Below are positions 1-9,608 of a stretch of 64,000 nucleotides of DNA, one piece after another (position 1 is the stretch's first letter; each line of letters opens with the position of its first letter). The notes under the pieces are model-generated. The model was not told the origin of the DNA and did no database searches. It worked only from the letters and a program-made list of their open reading frames with translations. The DNA is from Chersky-840 sp963811775 (GTDB taxonomy: Bacteria > Actinomycetota > Acidimicrobiia > Acidimicrobiales > UBA8190). Where the stretch lies: NCBI GenBank assembly GCA_963811775.1, contig CAWESO010000010.1:310001-374000 (forward strand), in the 5' to 3' direction. Made by a program: the position numbers and the translations under genes.

Positions 1-118
1 CGATCGTCCCGAAGGCTGTCCCTGCTCGGGTCGTCCCCTCTGCGTGTCTGCCCTTCCCGCGCTGTGATCTTCGCCGTAGGCCAGGCGGGTCAGGTCGCCG
101 CGTTCTCAGCGGGGGAGC

Positions 119-1509
119 GTGACCGAATTGACGGGTTCGCTCGACGATCGCGGGAGAAGTGACCGGCGGCGGCTTCCCAGTTGGCGTTGGGAGGCACTTC
201 GCACCACATTTTGGCTGGTCCCGAGCATATTGATCGCAGTCGCCGGCGTGTTGTTCATCGCGACGTTCGAGATCGACCTTGCTGCATATCACCGACACCT
301 GACGCTTCCGTTTTGGGCTCAGACCGGAAGCGCCGACGCCGGCCGGCAGGTCCTGACCACCATCGCCGCCGCGGTCATCACCGTGGTGGGTGTGGTCTTC
401 TCGATCACGATTCTCGCACTCACCCTGGCGTCGCAGCAGTTCGGTCCTCGGATGATGCGAAACTTTGTCCGTGACATCGGAAATCAGGTCACGCTGGGTG
501 TATTCGTCGGCACCTTCGTTTACTCGGTGCTCTGTCTCGGCTCTATTACGAGTATCTCCAAGGGCAATTTCGTACCCGTCTGTCAATCGCCGTAGCCGAG
601 GCACTCCTCCTTGTGGATCTGGCGGTCCTCATTTACTTCATCCATCACATCGCCAAGTCGATCCAATTGCCCGAGGTCATCGCCGGAATCGCTCGCGACC
701 TCACACATGCGATCGATGCAGAGTTCCCCGACCAGAGCGAGGACGTAGGACAGGGAATGGTTGGAAGCGGGAAACCGGTTTCGGAACTCCTCCAACTCAT
801 CGACGACAGGGGAGCGGTCGTCCGAGCGACCACCAGCGGCTACCTCCAATTCGTAGGGTACGCACAGTTGGTCGAGATTGCAGCCCGTACCGACTCGGTC
901 ATTCGCCTGAACCATCGACCCGGTCACTTCGTTGTGGCCGGCAGCCCACTGGCCACTGTCTGGCCTGGTGGTGCGGCCGGACAGGTCGCGCTAGCCCTCG
1001 CCAAAGCGCACGTCACGGGACCTCACCGGACGCTCATGCAGGATCCAGTCTTCGCCATCGACCAGCTGGTCGAGATCGCCATCCGTGCCCTCTCACCGGC
1101 GGTAAACGACACCTTTACGGCGCTCACGTGCATTGACTGGCTTTCGGCCGGCTTGAGCCGAGTCTCAGGCCGGACACTTTCGGAAGGGGTCTATCGAGAC
1201 CGCTTTGGCCGGGTTCGCTTGATCGAATCAGATCCTTCGTACGCCCGAATGGTCAACCGTGCCTTCGACAAGCCTCGGCAGGCCGCCCGGGGGATGCCCG
1301 CCGTCATCATTCGCATGATGGATTCCCTGGCCTCGATCGCGGAACAGACAACGTCCCACGAGCAACGAAGAATCCTGCTCCGCCAGGCGGAAATGATCGA
1401 GCAATGCGCCGAGGAGTCGGTTCCCGATCCGAACGACCGACACGATATTTATGTCCGGTACGAGCACTTCGTGGGAACGGTTGCCGTTGCAGATCCCGAG
1501 CCCACGTGA
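119..1509 (+). pseudogene. DUF2254 family membrane protein, frameshifted
   Basis: This gene encodes a predicted DUF2254 integral membrane protein of unknown role. The first part, from a GTG at 119 preceded by a GGGGGAG ribosome site, reads in frame to 595. It has two or three membrane segments, roughly residues 30-55, 80-105 and 122-140, and then runs into FVPVCQSP and a stop. The family sequence resumes in another frame as LSIAVAEALLLVDLAVLIYF and continues to 1509 with the soluble C-terminal region. Adding one C to the CCC at 575-577 restores FVPRLSIAV and gives about 463 residues, the normal length for the family. So either a base was dropped in sequencing or the gene is recently inactivated. 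Nothing nearby suggests a pathway. The family assignment rests on recognisable stretches such as IYFIHHIAKSIQ and ALSPAVNDTFTA; the function is not known. Confidence 0.8.
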
Positions 1510-1655
1510 GTCCCTTGGCGGCGTGGGCAGGACCATAACGAGCGACGTGCCATCCTGGGTGCGGCGACGGCGGTCGCCCGGCCTGGTCGGGCTCGAGCAC
1601 CGTCTCCCCGGGGCACGCTCGAGACCCGCCCCGACGAGCAGATGGAGGTGGACCC

Positions 1656-2690
1656 GTGCCGCTGCCCTGGAGTGGAGCGCTCGCCGGTCGGATCGACGAG
1701 CACGTGATCACGTCGGCGGCGTTGGCGGGGAACCCGCTCGGGGACGACGCCGACCGGCCCCTGTGGGTGTACGTGCCGCCGGGCTACGACGACAGCACCC
1801 GTCGCCTGCCCTCGATCTACGTCATCCAGGGCTACACCGGCTACCTCACCATGTGGGCCAATCGCGACGCGTACCACCAGCCCTTCCCCGAGACCGCCGA
1901 CGCCCTGTTCGCCTCGGGCCAGGCGCCACCATGCATCGTGGTGTGGGTGGACGCCTGGACGGCGTACGGGGGCTCGCAGTTCGTGGACTCCCCGGGGACG
2001 GGGCGGTACCACTCCTATCTGTGCGACGACGTGGTGCCCTTCGTGGACGCCCGCTACCGCACGCTCGACTCGGCCGCGCACCGGGGCATCCAGGGGAAGT
2101 CGAGCGGTGGCTTCGGGGCCATGATCACCCCCATGCTGCGCCCCGACCTGTTCGGCGGGCTCGCCACCCACGCCGGTGACGCGCTGTACGAGTGTTGCTA
2201 CATCCCCGAGTTCCCGAAGGCGGTACGCGCCCTGCGGGGTTGGGACGGGGATATCAACGCGTGGTGGGGCGACTTCCGCTCCCGGACGGCCTTCACGCGC
2301 TCCGAGGACCACGTCCTGCTCATGATGCTCGGGGTCTCGGCGTGCTTCTCGGCCCAAGACGACGGCACGCCCGTCCTCCCCTTCGATCCCGGCATGGGCC
2401 GGCTCCGCGACGACGTATGGGCGCGCTGGCTGGCGTGGGACCCCGTGCGGATGGTGCCCGCCCACGGCGACGCGCTGCGGTCGCTGCGGGCGGTGTGGAT
2501 CGACGGGGGCACACGCGACGAGTGGTACCTGGACCTCGGGGCCACGGCCTTTCGGGACGCGCTGGCCGGGATCGGCGTGACCGATGTGCACTTCGATCTC
2601 TTCGACGCCACCCACGGCGGCATCGGGTGGCGTTACCCCCTGGCGCTCTCGTATCTGGCGCAGCGCCTCTCGGAGCCCGCTACGTCGTGA
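1656..2690 (+). CDS. Putative esterase, alpha/beta hydrolase fold (esterase D/enterochelin-esterase-like)
   Basis: A 344-residue cytoplasmic serine hydrolase of the putative-esterase type; no signal peptide is seen. The nucleophile elbow is GKSSGGFGA near residue 149, which fits G-x-S-x-G. A late DATHGG near residue 320 supplies the likely catalytic histidine, and the aspartate of WIDGGTRDEWY may complete the triad. The N-terminal part has the family-type strand LWVYVPPGYDD and a YVIQGYTG segment around the oxyanion region. The substrate cannot be read from sequence. The start is the GTG at 1656, just after GGAGGTGGACCC. The 3' end overlaps the end of the convergent gene at 2680 by 11 bases, so the two genes share a terminator region. 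Confidence 0.85.
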   Translation: MPLPWSGALAGRIDEHVITSAALAGNPLGDDADRPLWVYVPPGYDDSTRRLPSIYVIQGYTGYLTMWANRDAYHQPFPETADALFASGQAPPCIVVWVDAWTAYGGSQFVDSPGTGRYHSYLCDDVVPFVDARYRTLDSAAHRGIQGKSSGGFGAMITPMLRPDLFGGLATHAGDALYECCYIPEFPKAVRALRGWDGDINAWWGDFRSRTAFTRSEDHVLLMMLGVSACFSAQDDGTPVLPFDPGMGRLRDDVWARWLAWDPVRMVPAHGDALRSLRAVWIDGGTRDEWYLDLGATAFRDALAGIGVTDVHFDLFDATHGGIGWRYPLALSYLAQRLSEPATS

Positions 2691-3333
2691 AGATCTGCTC
2701 CACGAGGGAGGCGACCAGCCCCCCCACGAGGGCGTCGGAGAGGTCGGCGGCGACGGTGGTTCCGACGTGCTCGCTGATGTCGCCGCCCAGGCGCGTCGGG
2801 CCCACCGCCGACCTGATCCGCACGAAGTCCGAACCCTCGTTGACCGTGATGGTCAGCTTGCCCGGGCCTCGGTCACCGAATCGGTCGATCCACAACGTGA
2901 GGTCGAACCCCCGCGGCACCCGGGCCGGTTCGTCGCGCAGCGTCTCGGTGAACCGGGCCGACAGCCCCCATGCGGCGAGCATCTCGACGCAGCTCTCCAG
3001 CACGGGTCGCAGCTCCTCCTGGCACATCGTGCGCACGACGTCGAACGACTCCTGGGACCGGGTGGCGACGGCATCCTGACGGGACTTGCGGGCCGCGTCG
3101 CCCGAGAGGCCCGACGAGACGACCAGGTCGATGCGGGCCTGCCACAGCTGGTCGCCGGTGGCGTGAGCCAAAACGTCAGGCATGGGGACGGCTCCCGGGT
3201 TCGGGGATGTCGAGCCCTTCCGGCTCCGGAGGGCGGAGGTCATGGGGAGCGCGACGGGGTCCGCCGTCTGCCATAGCCGTTCGCGGCACGCCTGGTCTGC
3301 TTCGACCTGCATGCGGTCGTCGACGATGGACAT
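2680..3333 (-). CDS. Hypothetical protein
   Basis: A 217-residue soluble protein that I do not recognise. I chose the ATG at 3333 because a run of six G lies just upstream and the longer open frame to 3414 begins with arginine- and glycine-rich residues that look non-coding. The protein is rich in charged helices in the first half (QACRERLWQTADPV, QDAVATRSQESFDVVRTMC). The second half alternates strand-like segments (GFDLTLWIDRFG, GKLTITVNEGSDFVRIRSAV) and ends in a hydrophobic helix (LVGGLVASLVEQIF). No membrane segment or metal motif is evident. It is convergent with the esterase gene and has no operon partner, so context gives no role. Confidence 0.6.
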   Translation of the reverse strand: MSIVDDRMQVEADQACRERLWQTADPVALPMTSALRSRKGSTSPNPGAVPMPDVLAHATGDQLWQARIDLVVSSGLSGDAARKSRQDAVATRSQESFDVVRTMCQEELRPVLESCVEMLAAWGLSARFTETLRDEPARVPRGFDLTLWIDRFGDRGPGKLTITVNEGSDFVRIRSAVGPTRLGGDISEHVGTTVAADLSDALVGGLVASLVEQIFTT

Positions 3334-3463
3334 GGGCCCCCCGGCAATGAAAATGAAGCGACCCCTTCGCCACGGCCGCCCCCCTCTGGCCCCACCCTGG
3401 CAGCCCCTGCTCACCGCAGGCTCTATCCCGTGTCAACAATCGGCCAACCGGGGCGGCGCGGAA

Positions 3464-3514
3464 TGAACGGTGGCCCGGCACGAACGGCGGCCCGGAACGA
3501 ACGGGCGGCTCGGT
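3464..3514. repeat. Three tandem copies of a 17-bp unit
   Basis: Three adjacent 17-base units begin at 3464, 3481 and 3498, each approximating YGAACGGYGGCCCGGMA. The first two differ at four positions and the third is more diverged. The array lies between the hypothetical gene (start 3333) and the end of the metallo-hydrolase gene (3566). It is followed by further short GGCAGGTC/GACAGGTC reiterations up to about 3580. It may be a non-coding spacer repeat or a transcription end signal; no function is evident. Confidence 0.6.
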
Positions 3515-3565
3515 GCCCTCGGGTGCGTCCCGGCGCCTCAGGCGCGGCAGGTCTGGCCCGGCAGG

Positions 3566-4533
3566 TCAGGCGTGACAGGTCAGGGGGCGGCCGCCGTTGA
3601 GGATGACCATGTCCCCGAAGGCGGCCAGGACGTCGACGGGGTCCCCGGGACGCGCTCCCGGCACTCGGCGAACGCCCGGTGCAGGTTGCCGGCCAGGCGT
3701 TCGGGGTGACCGAGACCGGCCAGCGCGCCGAGGTCCGCCTCCTGGGCCGCTTCGAGGGGGGTGAGCCCGGCGTCGATGGCGGCGGAGGCGGTCTGCTGCA
3801 GGAAACGGAGGTACTCCCCGGCCACGTCGACGACCTCGGGACCGCACACCTCGCCGTGCCCGGGGACGATCACGGCGGGCTCGAGCTCGGTGATGCAGTC
3901 GAGTGCCACCAACGACCCCGCCACCGAGCCCATCAGCACAAACGGTGTCCCTCCGTTGAAGACGAGGTCCCCGGTGAACAGCACGCGTTGCTCGGGCAGC
4001 CACGCCACCACGTCGTTGGTCGTGTGCGCCGGGGTGTTGAAATGCCGCAGCTCCACCACAATGTCGTCGACGAACACATCGAGCCTGTGCTCGAAGGTGA
4101 CGAAGGGGGGAGCCGGTTCCAGCGCGCCCCAATCAACTGGGTCCCACAAGCCGTCGGGCCGGAGGATGCCCGTGGAGATGATCGCTTCCCGGCACAACGA
4201 GTGGCCGATGATGGTGGCGTCGGGCATGAGGCAGTTGCCGTTGGTGTGGTCACCGTGCTGATGGGTGCTCACGAGCAGGCGCGCTGGCGTCTCGGCATGG
4301 AGCCCGAGCCGGCGCCGCACCGCGTCGATCGTCTCGAGCAGGGCGCGGGTGCGCCGTTCCGTGGCGCAGCTATCGATGCACAAGATGGTGTGCTCGCCGA
4401 GGACGAATCCGGTGTTGTTGATCCACCACCCCCCGTCGGGCTGGATGTAGGCGAAGACGTGCTCGGCCACTTCCTCGGTGCGCGGGTCTGCCAGGGTGCC
4501 GGCACCGGCGGGATCTCGGTTCGACGAGGTCAT
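3566..4533 (-). pseudogene. MBL-fold metallo-hydrolase, frameshifted near the C-terminus
   Basis: A metallo-beta-lactamase-fold hydrolase of about 320 residues. The zinc motif STHQHGDHTNG (H-x-H-x-D-H) is followed by the metal-bridging aspartate in VLFTGDLVFNGG and a late VIVPGHGEV histidine. The start is the ATG at 4533; a longer open frame reaches 4821 but runs antisense through the acyltransferase gene. Near 3650 the frame is lost: it reads on into PSTSWPPSGTWSS and stops at 3580. The adjacent frame continues with GDPVDVLAAFGDMVILNGG and then RPLTCHA, which is the C-terminal signature of this subfamily, to a stop at 3566. One missing base near GTCCCGGGG explains the change. The substrate is unknown; related proteins are often annotated simply as MBL-fold hydrolases. 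Confidence 0.8.
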
Positions 4534-4564
4534 GGAGTTGTCATACCACCCTAGGATCCAGGCC

Positions 4565-5874
4565 GTGCGGGAGGCGGCCGACGGCATCATGGGAGGGCTC
4601 GCCCGGCTCCTCGTACATGTCTTTTTCCGACGGGTGGAGGTCGAGCACGGCGACGCCCTCGCGCCCGGCGTGCCCACGGTACTGGTCGCCAACCACACCA
4701 ACGGGTTGGTGGACGGGCTCCTCCTGATGGCGGCGTTGCGCTGGTACCCACGCTTTCTCGGGAAGTCCACGCTGTTCAAGATCGTGCCGCTCCGTCCCTT
4801 TCTGACATTGGCCGGCGTCATCCCCGTCTACCGCGCCAACGACGGGGAGTCGACGGCGCGCAACGCCGGGGCGTTCGCCATGTGCCGACGGCTCCTGGGT
4901 CGAGACGGCATGGTCGCGCTCTTCCCCGAGGGTGTGAGCCACGACGAGCCCGCGCTGCAACCGCTCAAGACGGGCGTGGCGCGGATCGCGTTGGGAGCGG
5001 CTTTCGACGACCACGTGGCCGGGGTCGTCGCCGTGGCGGTCGGGCTGGCCTATGACGCCAAGGCGCGCTTCCGTTCTCGCGCCCTGGTGCGCGTGGGCGT
5101 GCCCCAGCCCGTGGACCGGTGGGCGGAGCGCTACGGAGCCGACGACCACGAGGCCACGCGCGCCCTGACCGACGACCTGGCCACGAGGTTGCGACAGGTG
5201 GGCCCCGACGACGCCTCCTGGCGTCAGGCCGAGCTCCTGGGCCGGGTCGCCGAGGTCGTGGACCGCCCGCTGGCCGTCGTGCCCGTCGAGGTGGACCTGG
5301 CCCGACGCGAGCGCGTGGCCCGGTCCTTGGCCGAGGGCGCCGGACCGGCGCCCGCCCTGTTGGACGCCTTCGACCGGTACCAGCGCGACCTCGGCCTGTT
5401 CGGCATCACCGATGCCCAGGTGTGCGCCAGCTATCGCTCGGGCCACCTGCGGCTCATGCTCGTGTGAGCCCTGGCCAAGGTCATCGCCGCCGCGCCGTTC
5501 GCATTGGTCGGTGCCGTCGTGCACGCCCTGCCCTACCAGGTCATGAAGCGATCGGCGCCCTCCCCGCCAACGAAGGCATCAAGGCGACGGTCAAGCTCCT
5601 CGGTTGCTTCGCGTCGTTCACGCTGCTCTACATCGCGCTCGGGGTCGTCTTCGCCACCCAGTTCGGGGTGGCGGCGGGAGTCGCGGCGGCGCTCGCCGCC
5701 CCGGCCTGCGGCTACGTGGCGGTGCTGTTGTCCGAACGCGTCAAACGGATCGGGGGCGCAGTGGCCGGGGCCCGCGCCGTGGGGAGCCGGCACGCGGTGA
5801 TCGACTCCGTACTCGCCCACCGGCGCTCGGTGGTCGAGCTCGCCGCCGGCATCGTCGGCGGTCCCGCCCGGTAG
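4565..5874 (+). pseudogene. 1-acyl-glycerol-3-phosphate-type acyltransferase, interrupted by a stop and a frameshift
   Basis: A PlsC-type acyltransferase that would move an acyl chain onto a glycerophosphate-like acceptor at the membrane. Visible motifs are VANHTNGLVD (H-x5-D, as in the NHPNSxxD subgroup), the GKSTLFK segment and LFPEGVSHDE. The first open frame ends with TGA at 5465-5467. Translation past that TGA continues as ALAKVIAAAPFALVGAVVHA and then needs one base near 5550 to join IGALPANEGIKATVKLLGCF and two further membrane segments, ending at 5874. The restored protein is about 436 residues, a usual length for this subgroup. The likely start is the GTG at 4565 (ATG 4589 is an alternative), 31 bases from the divergent metallo-hydrolase start. 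Two independent lesions make either true inactivation or a poor consensus sequence plausible. Confidence 0.8.
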
Positions 5875-5884
5875 GCGTCTCGCT

Positions 5885-5903
5885 CAGGCGCTCACGGCGC
5901 CTG
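5885..5903. terminator. Hairpin between convergent genes
   Basis: CAGGCGC at 5885-5891 and GCGCCTG at 5897-5903 form a perfect 7-bp stem with a 5-nt loop. The stem lies between the ends of the acyltransferase and deacetylase genes and overlaps the latter's stop codon. No U tract follows, as is usual in high-GC actinobacteria. Confidence 0.4.
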
Positions 5904-6896
5904 GTGCGCCCGGCGCGCCGCGTCCACGGCGTCGTCGCCGGGACCGCCGCTCGATGCGGGTTCGGGCCGGAACTCCACGTCGAGCACGGCCGCCACGCTG
6001 GCCCCCACCGAGGCGCGCAGGGCATCGAGGTCGTAGCCGCCCTCGAGGAGCATGGCCAGGCGGCCCGGTCCGGGTGCGAACGCCCTGACCCGCGTCGCGA
6101 TGTCGGCGAAGTCACCCGCGGTGAGGCTCAGCCCGGCCATGGGATCGGCACGATGGGCGTCGTAGCCGGCCGAAGCCAGCACCCACGTGGGCGCGAACCG
6201 TTCCACCACCGGTGCCACCACGTCGTCGAGGGCGGCGAGGACCACGTCCCCGGTGGCGCCAGGTGGCAACGGCACGTTGACGGTCAGGCCGGGCGCGTCG
6301 GGGCCGCCCGTCTCGCTGGCCCGCCCGGTCCCGGGATACAGCGGCCACTGGTGGGTCGAGACATACAGCACCCGCGGGTCGTTCCAGAAGATGTCCTGTG
6401 TCCCGTTGCCGTGGTGCACGTCCCAGTCCACGACGAGCACACGCTCGCCTCGTGCCGCGAGTGCCGCCGCGGCCACGGCGACGTTGTTCAGGAGGCAGAA
6501 GCCCATGGGCTCAGCCGCCATGGCGTGGTGCCCGGGCGGCCGGGCCGCGACGAACGCGACGTCACCGTCGCCGCGGCGCAGGGCGTCGACCACCTCGAGG
6601 GCAGCCCCGGCGGCCAGCAGGGCCGTGTCCCACGACCCCGGCGACGCGACGGTGTCGGGGTCGATGTTGCCGCCGCCGTCGTTGCAGAAGGACCGCAACG
6701 TGTCGAGGTAGGACACGGGGTGGACGAGGCTCAGCTCCTCGATGGTGGCGCGACGGGGCTCGAGCGCGATGACCGCGTCGCGCACGCCCGCGTCGTCGAT
6801 GCCCGCCAGCGCGGCCCCGACGCGCGCCGGGCGTTCGGGATGATGGGGCCCCACGTCGTGGTGATCGAGCGCGGGAGACGCCGCTAGGAGGAGCAT
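5892..6896 (-). CDS. Histone deacetylase family protein (AcuC/HDAC-like)
   Basis: A 334-residue zinc-dependent deacetylase of the arginase/HDAC superfamily. Such bacterial enzymes remove acetyl groups from lysines or from polyamines. The motifs are all present: HHPERPARV near the N-terminus, RPPGHHA with the tandem catalytic histidines, VVDWDVHHGNGTQD carrying the zinc-binding D-x-H, ASAGYDAHRADP with the second aspartate, and LEGGYD near the C-terminus. The conserved order and length agree with the family. I chose the ATG at 6896 because a longer frame to 6938 has no better ribosome site. The gene is convergent with the acyltransferase gene and stands alone. The protein target is unknown. 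Confidence 0.9.
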   Translation of the reverse strand: MLLLAASPALDHHDVGPHHPERPARVGAALAGIDDAGVRDAVIALEPRRATIEELSLVHPVSYLDTLRSFCNDGGGNIDPDTVASPGSWDTALLAAGAALEVVDALRRGDGDVAFVAARPPGHHAMAAEPMGFCLLNNVAVAAAALAARGERVLVVDWDVHHGNGTQDIFWNDPRVLYVSTHQWPLYPGTGRASETGGPDAPGLTVNVPLPPGATGDVVLAALDDVVAPVVERFAPTWVLASAGYDAHRADPMAGLSLTAGDFADIATRVRAFAPGPGRLAMLLEGGYDLDALRASVGASVAAVLDVEFRPEPASSGGPGDDAVDAARRAHQAP

Positions 6897-6977
6897 CGCC
6901 TCACTGTACGGCGGTCGTCGCGCCGTGTTCCTCCGCACAGACCCCGCACCGGGGTCTGTGATCGAGGTGGCGCAGGC

Positions 6978-8336
6978 TCAGGGACAGCAGCGGCGGCAGG
7001 CCGTGGGCCCGCCCGTTCCCCGTGCCTCGCTCCAGGCCGCCAGGGCGGCGGCGCTCGGCGCGCACACCCGCACGGATCCCGTCGTCGTCGTCAGCGAGGC
7101 GGGTCGGGGCGCGACGGCGGGGCACCCGACTCGGTGCAAGGTGGGTGCCTTGGCCCCGGCTCCTCGGCGCTGGCTCATGACGAAGGCCTCGGGGTGGGTC
7201 TCGGTCCACGCCGAGTAGCCCGGGTGCTCGGGCGAGAACTCGTGGCACATCGGCGTCACCGGCGCGGCCGGGCCCGCCGACGACCCCGGACGGGGGGCGT
7301 CGGGTGTCGAGCGGGACCAGCGCGACGTCCCTGCCGGTCGCCCCGTCTCGGAGCCGAGCGGGGCGGGCCGCAGCGCGGCCGGGCGCGGCTTGGTCGAGAC
7401 GCGGTGGGCGCGGGGCTCGATGACCGACGGCTTCGGCAGCGGCTCGGCCGACGGCATGGGCTTGAGGTCGCGTGCGGTGTCGGGCCTGGAGGGGTGGAGG
7501 CTCGGGTCACCGGACCGGTGCCCGGTTCCCGGCCGCGCCGCCCAACCCGACGGGTGCCGGGCCACGGCGTCGGCTTCCTCTTCGATCGACGACACCAGCC
7601 GGACATGCGCTTCGGCCGCGGGGACGGGCACCAACCGGCCCTGGCGCGCCGGCAACGGCCGCAGGATCGACGTGGCCGGGGGCACGGGTCGTAACGCGCC
7701 GGCGGGGGCGGCGAGGAGCTTCACGTGCGTTTCACTCGCCATGGCGCGCCGGGCGACGTGGACGCCGTGCCGCGCCGGCGCAGGGGGTGGGACCGGCACC
7801 GCCAGCGCGCCGATGGCATCGACCAGGGCCCGCATGTACTCGGCAGAGCGCCCCGAGGGCTCCTCGCCGAAATGGTGCCAGCGACGCTGTTCGTAGAACA
7901 GACAGCCCCGCAGTTCGTCGAGCGTGTCGGGGAGGCAACGACGCCGCGTCCAGCCCTGCAGGACCCGTCCGGCCAGGGTGGGGAGATCGGCCCAGTAGCC
8001 GTGCCCGTCGTAGGACAAGGCGAAGTCCGAGACCGCCTCCCACGAGTCACCGCGTCCGGGGACCTCAGACACCCGGAGCTCGGCGTTGGGGATCGCCGCG
8101 GCGATGAAGTCGCCGTCGGGTGCGGTGTTGGGGTCGGTCCAGCGCAGCCGGGGTTCGGCCCGCTCCGGCGTGGAAGCGTCGGCGCCGCTGTCCACGACCG
8201 ACAGGGAACGCACGGCGTGCGGACGGGGCAGGGCGAGGACCCGCATGAGCAGGTTCCGCAGACCGAGGAAGGGGCGCAGCGGTGTTCCCATCGCCGGGAG
8301 GCGGTCGCTGCGCAGAACGCTCGGGAACAACGTCAT
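6978..8336 (-). CDS. Hypothetical protein with disordered middle and Cys/His C-terminal module
   Basis: A protein of about 452 residues that I do not recognise. The first 170 residues look folded and carry aromatic, acidic segments such as FALSYDGHGYWADLPTLAGR and LRGCLFYEQRRWHHFGEEP. The middle, roughly residues 190-375, is proline-, arginine- and alanine-rich and is probably disordered. The last 80 residues form a second compact module with LHRVGC, VRVC and CRRC spacings, which could bind a metal. The module resembles an uncharacterised C-terminal domain seen in several actinobacterial proteins (remembered, not checked). The start is uncertain: ATG 8336 and ATG 8291 are both possible. A divergent EEP-family gene starts 222 bases upstream. 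Confidence 0.6.
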   Translation of the reverse strand: MTLFPSVLRSDRLPAMGTPLRPFLGLRNLLMRVLALPRPHAVRSLSVVDSGADASTPERAEPRLRWTDPNTAPDGDFIAAAIPNAELRVSEVPGRGDSWEAVSDFALSYDGHGYWADLPTLAGRVLQGWTRRRCLPDTLDELRGCLFYEQRRWHHFGEEPSGRSAEYMRALVDAIGALAVPVPPPAPARHGVHVARRAMASETHVKLLAAPAGALRPVPPATSILRPLPARQGRLVPVPAAEAHVRLVSSIEEEADAVARHPSGWAARPGTGHRSGDPSLHPSRPDTARDLKPMPSAEPLPKPSVIEPRAHRVSTKPRPAALRPAPLGSETGRPAGTSRWSRSTPDAPRPGSSAGPAAPVTPMCHEFSPEHPGYSAWTETHPEAFVMSQRRGAGAKAPTLHRVGCPAVAPRPASLTTTTGSVRVCAPSAAALAAWSEARGTGGPTACRRCCP

Positions 8337-8557
8337 CCCAATTGATATCGGCACCTGCGGGCCGGGGTTGAGCGAGGTCACGCAGGGTGCCCGACACGAG
8401 CGTCCATCGGGCACGACCGAGTCGGGGGCGACCGCGTCGGGCGGTCGTCCCGTGGCGCCCGCCGAGCCTGCGGACGGGCCCCGTCCCGGTTGACAGGGCC
8501 GCACCGGGCGGGACGGGTCGCCCGGAGGCCCGACCTCGCTCGGTAGCCTGCCCCGGA

Positions 8558-9385
8558 ATGCGCCGTGTGGTCGTCGCCAGCTTCAACGTGCACGGCGGCG
8601 TGGACGGGTGGGGTCGACCCTTCGACGTGCTCGATGCCTGTCGCCGCATCGACGCCGACGTGCTCATGCTCCAGGAATCCTGGGCCCCCGACGGGGACGA
8701 GCCCATGGCCGAGCGCCTCGCCCGCCTGTTGGGCTACCGCGCCCTCGAGCTCACCTTCGCTCGGGGGAGGATCCTCGCCGCTCCCGACGACGCACCGGCG
8801 CGGTGGGGACCGCGCATGTGGTCCCCGAGTCTCCACGGCCTTCGCCTCGACCGTCGCCGGGACCGGTCGAAGCCGCACCGCGGTGCGCCGCACCAGCCGA
8901 GGCTCGCCTCGGCGGTGCGGGGCACGTGGTCGATCGCGGTGCTGTCGAGGCTCCCGGTCACGGCCTTCCACACCGTCGACCTCGGCAAGCTCCCCACCGA
9001 CCCCGCCCGGCGCGGGGCGATCGTCGTCGACCTCGACACCGGGGGTCCCGACGCCCCCGTGCGTGTCGTGGGCACCCACCTCGCCCACCTCAGCCAGGGA
9101 TCACCACGGCACATCGCCTTCCTGCGCCGAACGCTCAACGCGCTCACTCCGGTCCCGTGCGTGTTGGCGGGGGACATGAACATGTGGGGCCCGCCGCTGC
9201 TCGCCCTGCTGCCTGGGTGGTCCCGCGCCGTGCGCGGTCGGACGTGGCCGACATGGACGTCGCGGCCGGTGGCGCAACCCGATCACATCCTCGTCCGGGG
9301 GCCCGCCCGGGCCGAACACGGCGAGGTCCTGCCGATCCTCGGTTCCGACCATCTCCCCGTTCGGGCCGCACTTGTGATCGACTGA
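8558..9385 (+). CDS. Endonuclease/exonuclease/phosphatase (EEP) family protein
   Basis: A 275-residue phosphodiesterase or phosphatase of the EEP superfamily (DNase I/exonuclease III/inositol phosphatase fold). The motifs appear in order: ASFNVHGG at the N-terminus, LMLQESW with the metal-binding glutamate, GTHLAHLS in the middle, AGDMNMWGP with the D-x-N pair, PDHILV, and GSDHLPV with the terminal aspartate-histidine pair. No signal peptide is seen. The start is ATG 8558; the open frame extends upstream to 8387 but that stretch is only arginine- and proline-rich. It could act on nucleic acid, phospholipid or sugar phosphate; context does not decide. Confidence 0.85.
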   Translation: MRRVVVASFNVHGGVDGWGRPFDVLDACRRIDADVLMLQESWAPDGDEPMAERLARLLGYRALELTFARGRILAAPDDAPARWGPRMWSPSLHGLRLDRRRDRSKPHRGAPHQPRLASAVRGTWSIAVLSRLPVTAFHTVDLGKLPTDPARRGAIVVDLDTGGPDAPVRVVGTHLAHLSQGSPRHIAFLRRTLNALTPVPCVLAGDMNMWGPPLLALLPGWSRAVRGRTWPTWTSRPVAQPDHILVRGPARAEHGEVLPILGSDHLPVRAALVID

Positions 9386-9608
9386 ACGAAGTTGTTTCAA
9401 GCGCGTGACGAATGAGACGAGTATGTTGCTGGCGCAGATGTCGATTGGGGGCATGCAACACGAGCCGAGGCAACACAGGAGCTTCCGGTAAGTCAGGGAC
9501 GTTCGGCCCTGTTGTCGTTCATCATCTGTGGAACATGCTTCTCGGGTTAGCGTTCATCAAGAGACCTCGAAAACAAGAAACTCGAATACAAGAAAGCAGG
9601 AGAGCAAT
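9386..9608. other. Intergenic region upstream of the sugar ABC operon
   Basis: These 223 bases carry no convincing gene. They are less GC-rich than the surroundings and contain short direct repeats (GCAACAC near 9455 and 9471, CGTTCATCA near 9517 and 9550, ACAAGAAA near 9573 and 9588). This is the expected place for the importer promoter and operators, but no consensus site could be assigned. Confidence 0.4.

Noticed and set aside
1449..2615. 388-codon open frame antisense to the esterase gene
   Set aside because: It is a shadow frame; the esterase motifs on the plus strand are complete.
3464..3514. Possible CRISPR-like array
   Set aside because: The three 17-bp units are directly tandem with no spacers and no cas genes are nearby.
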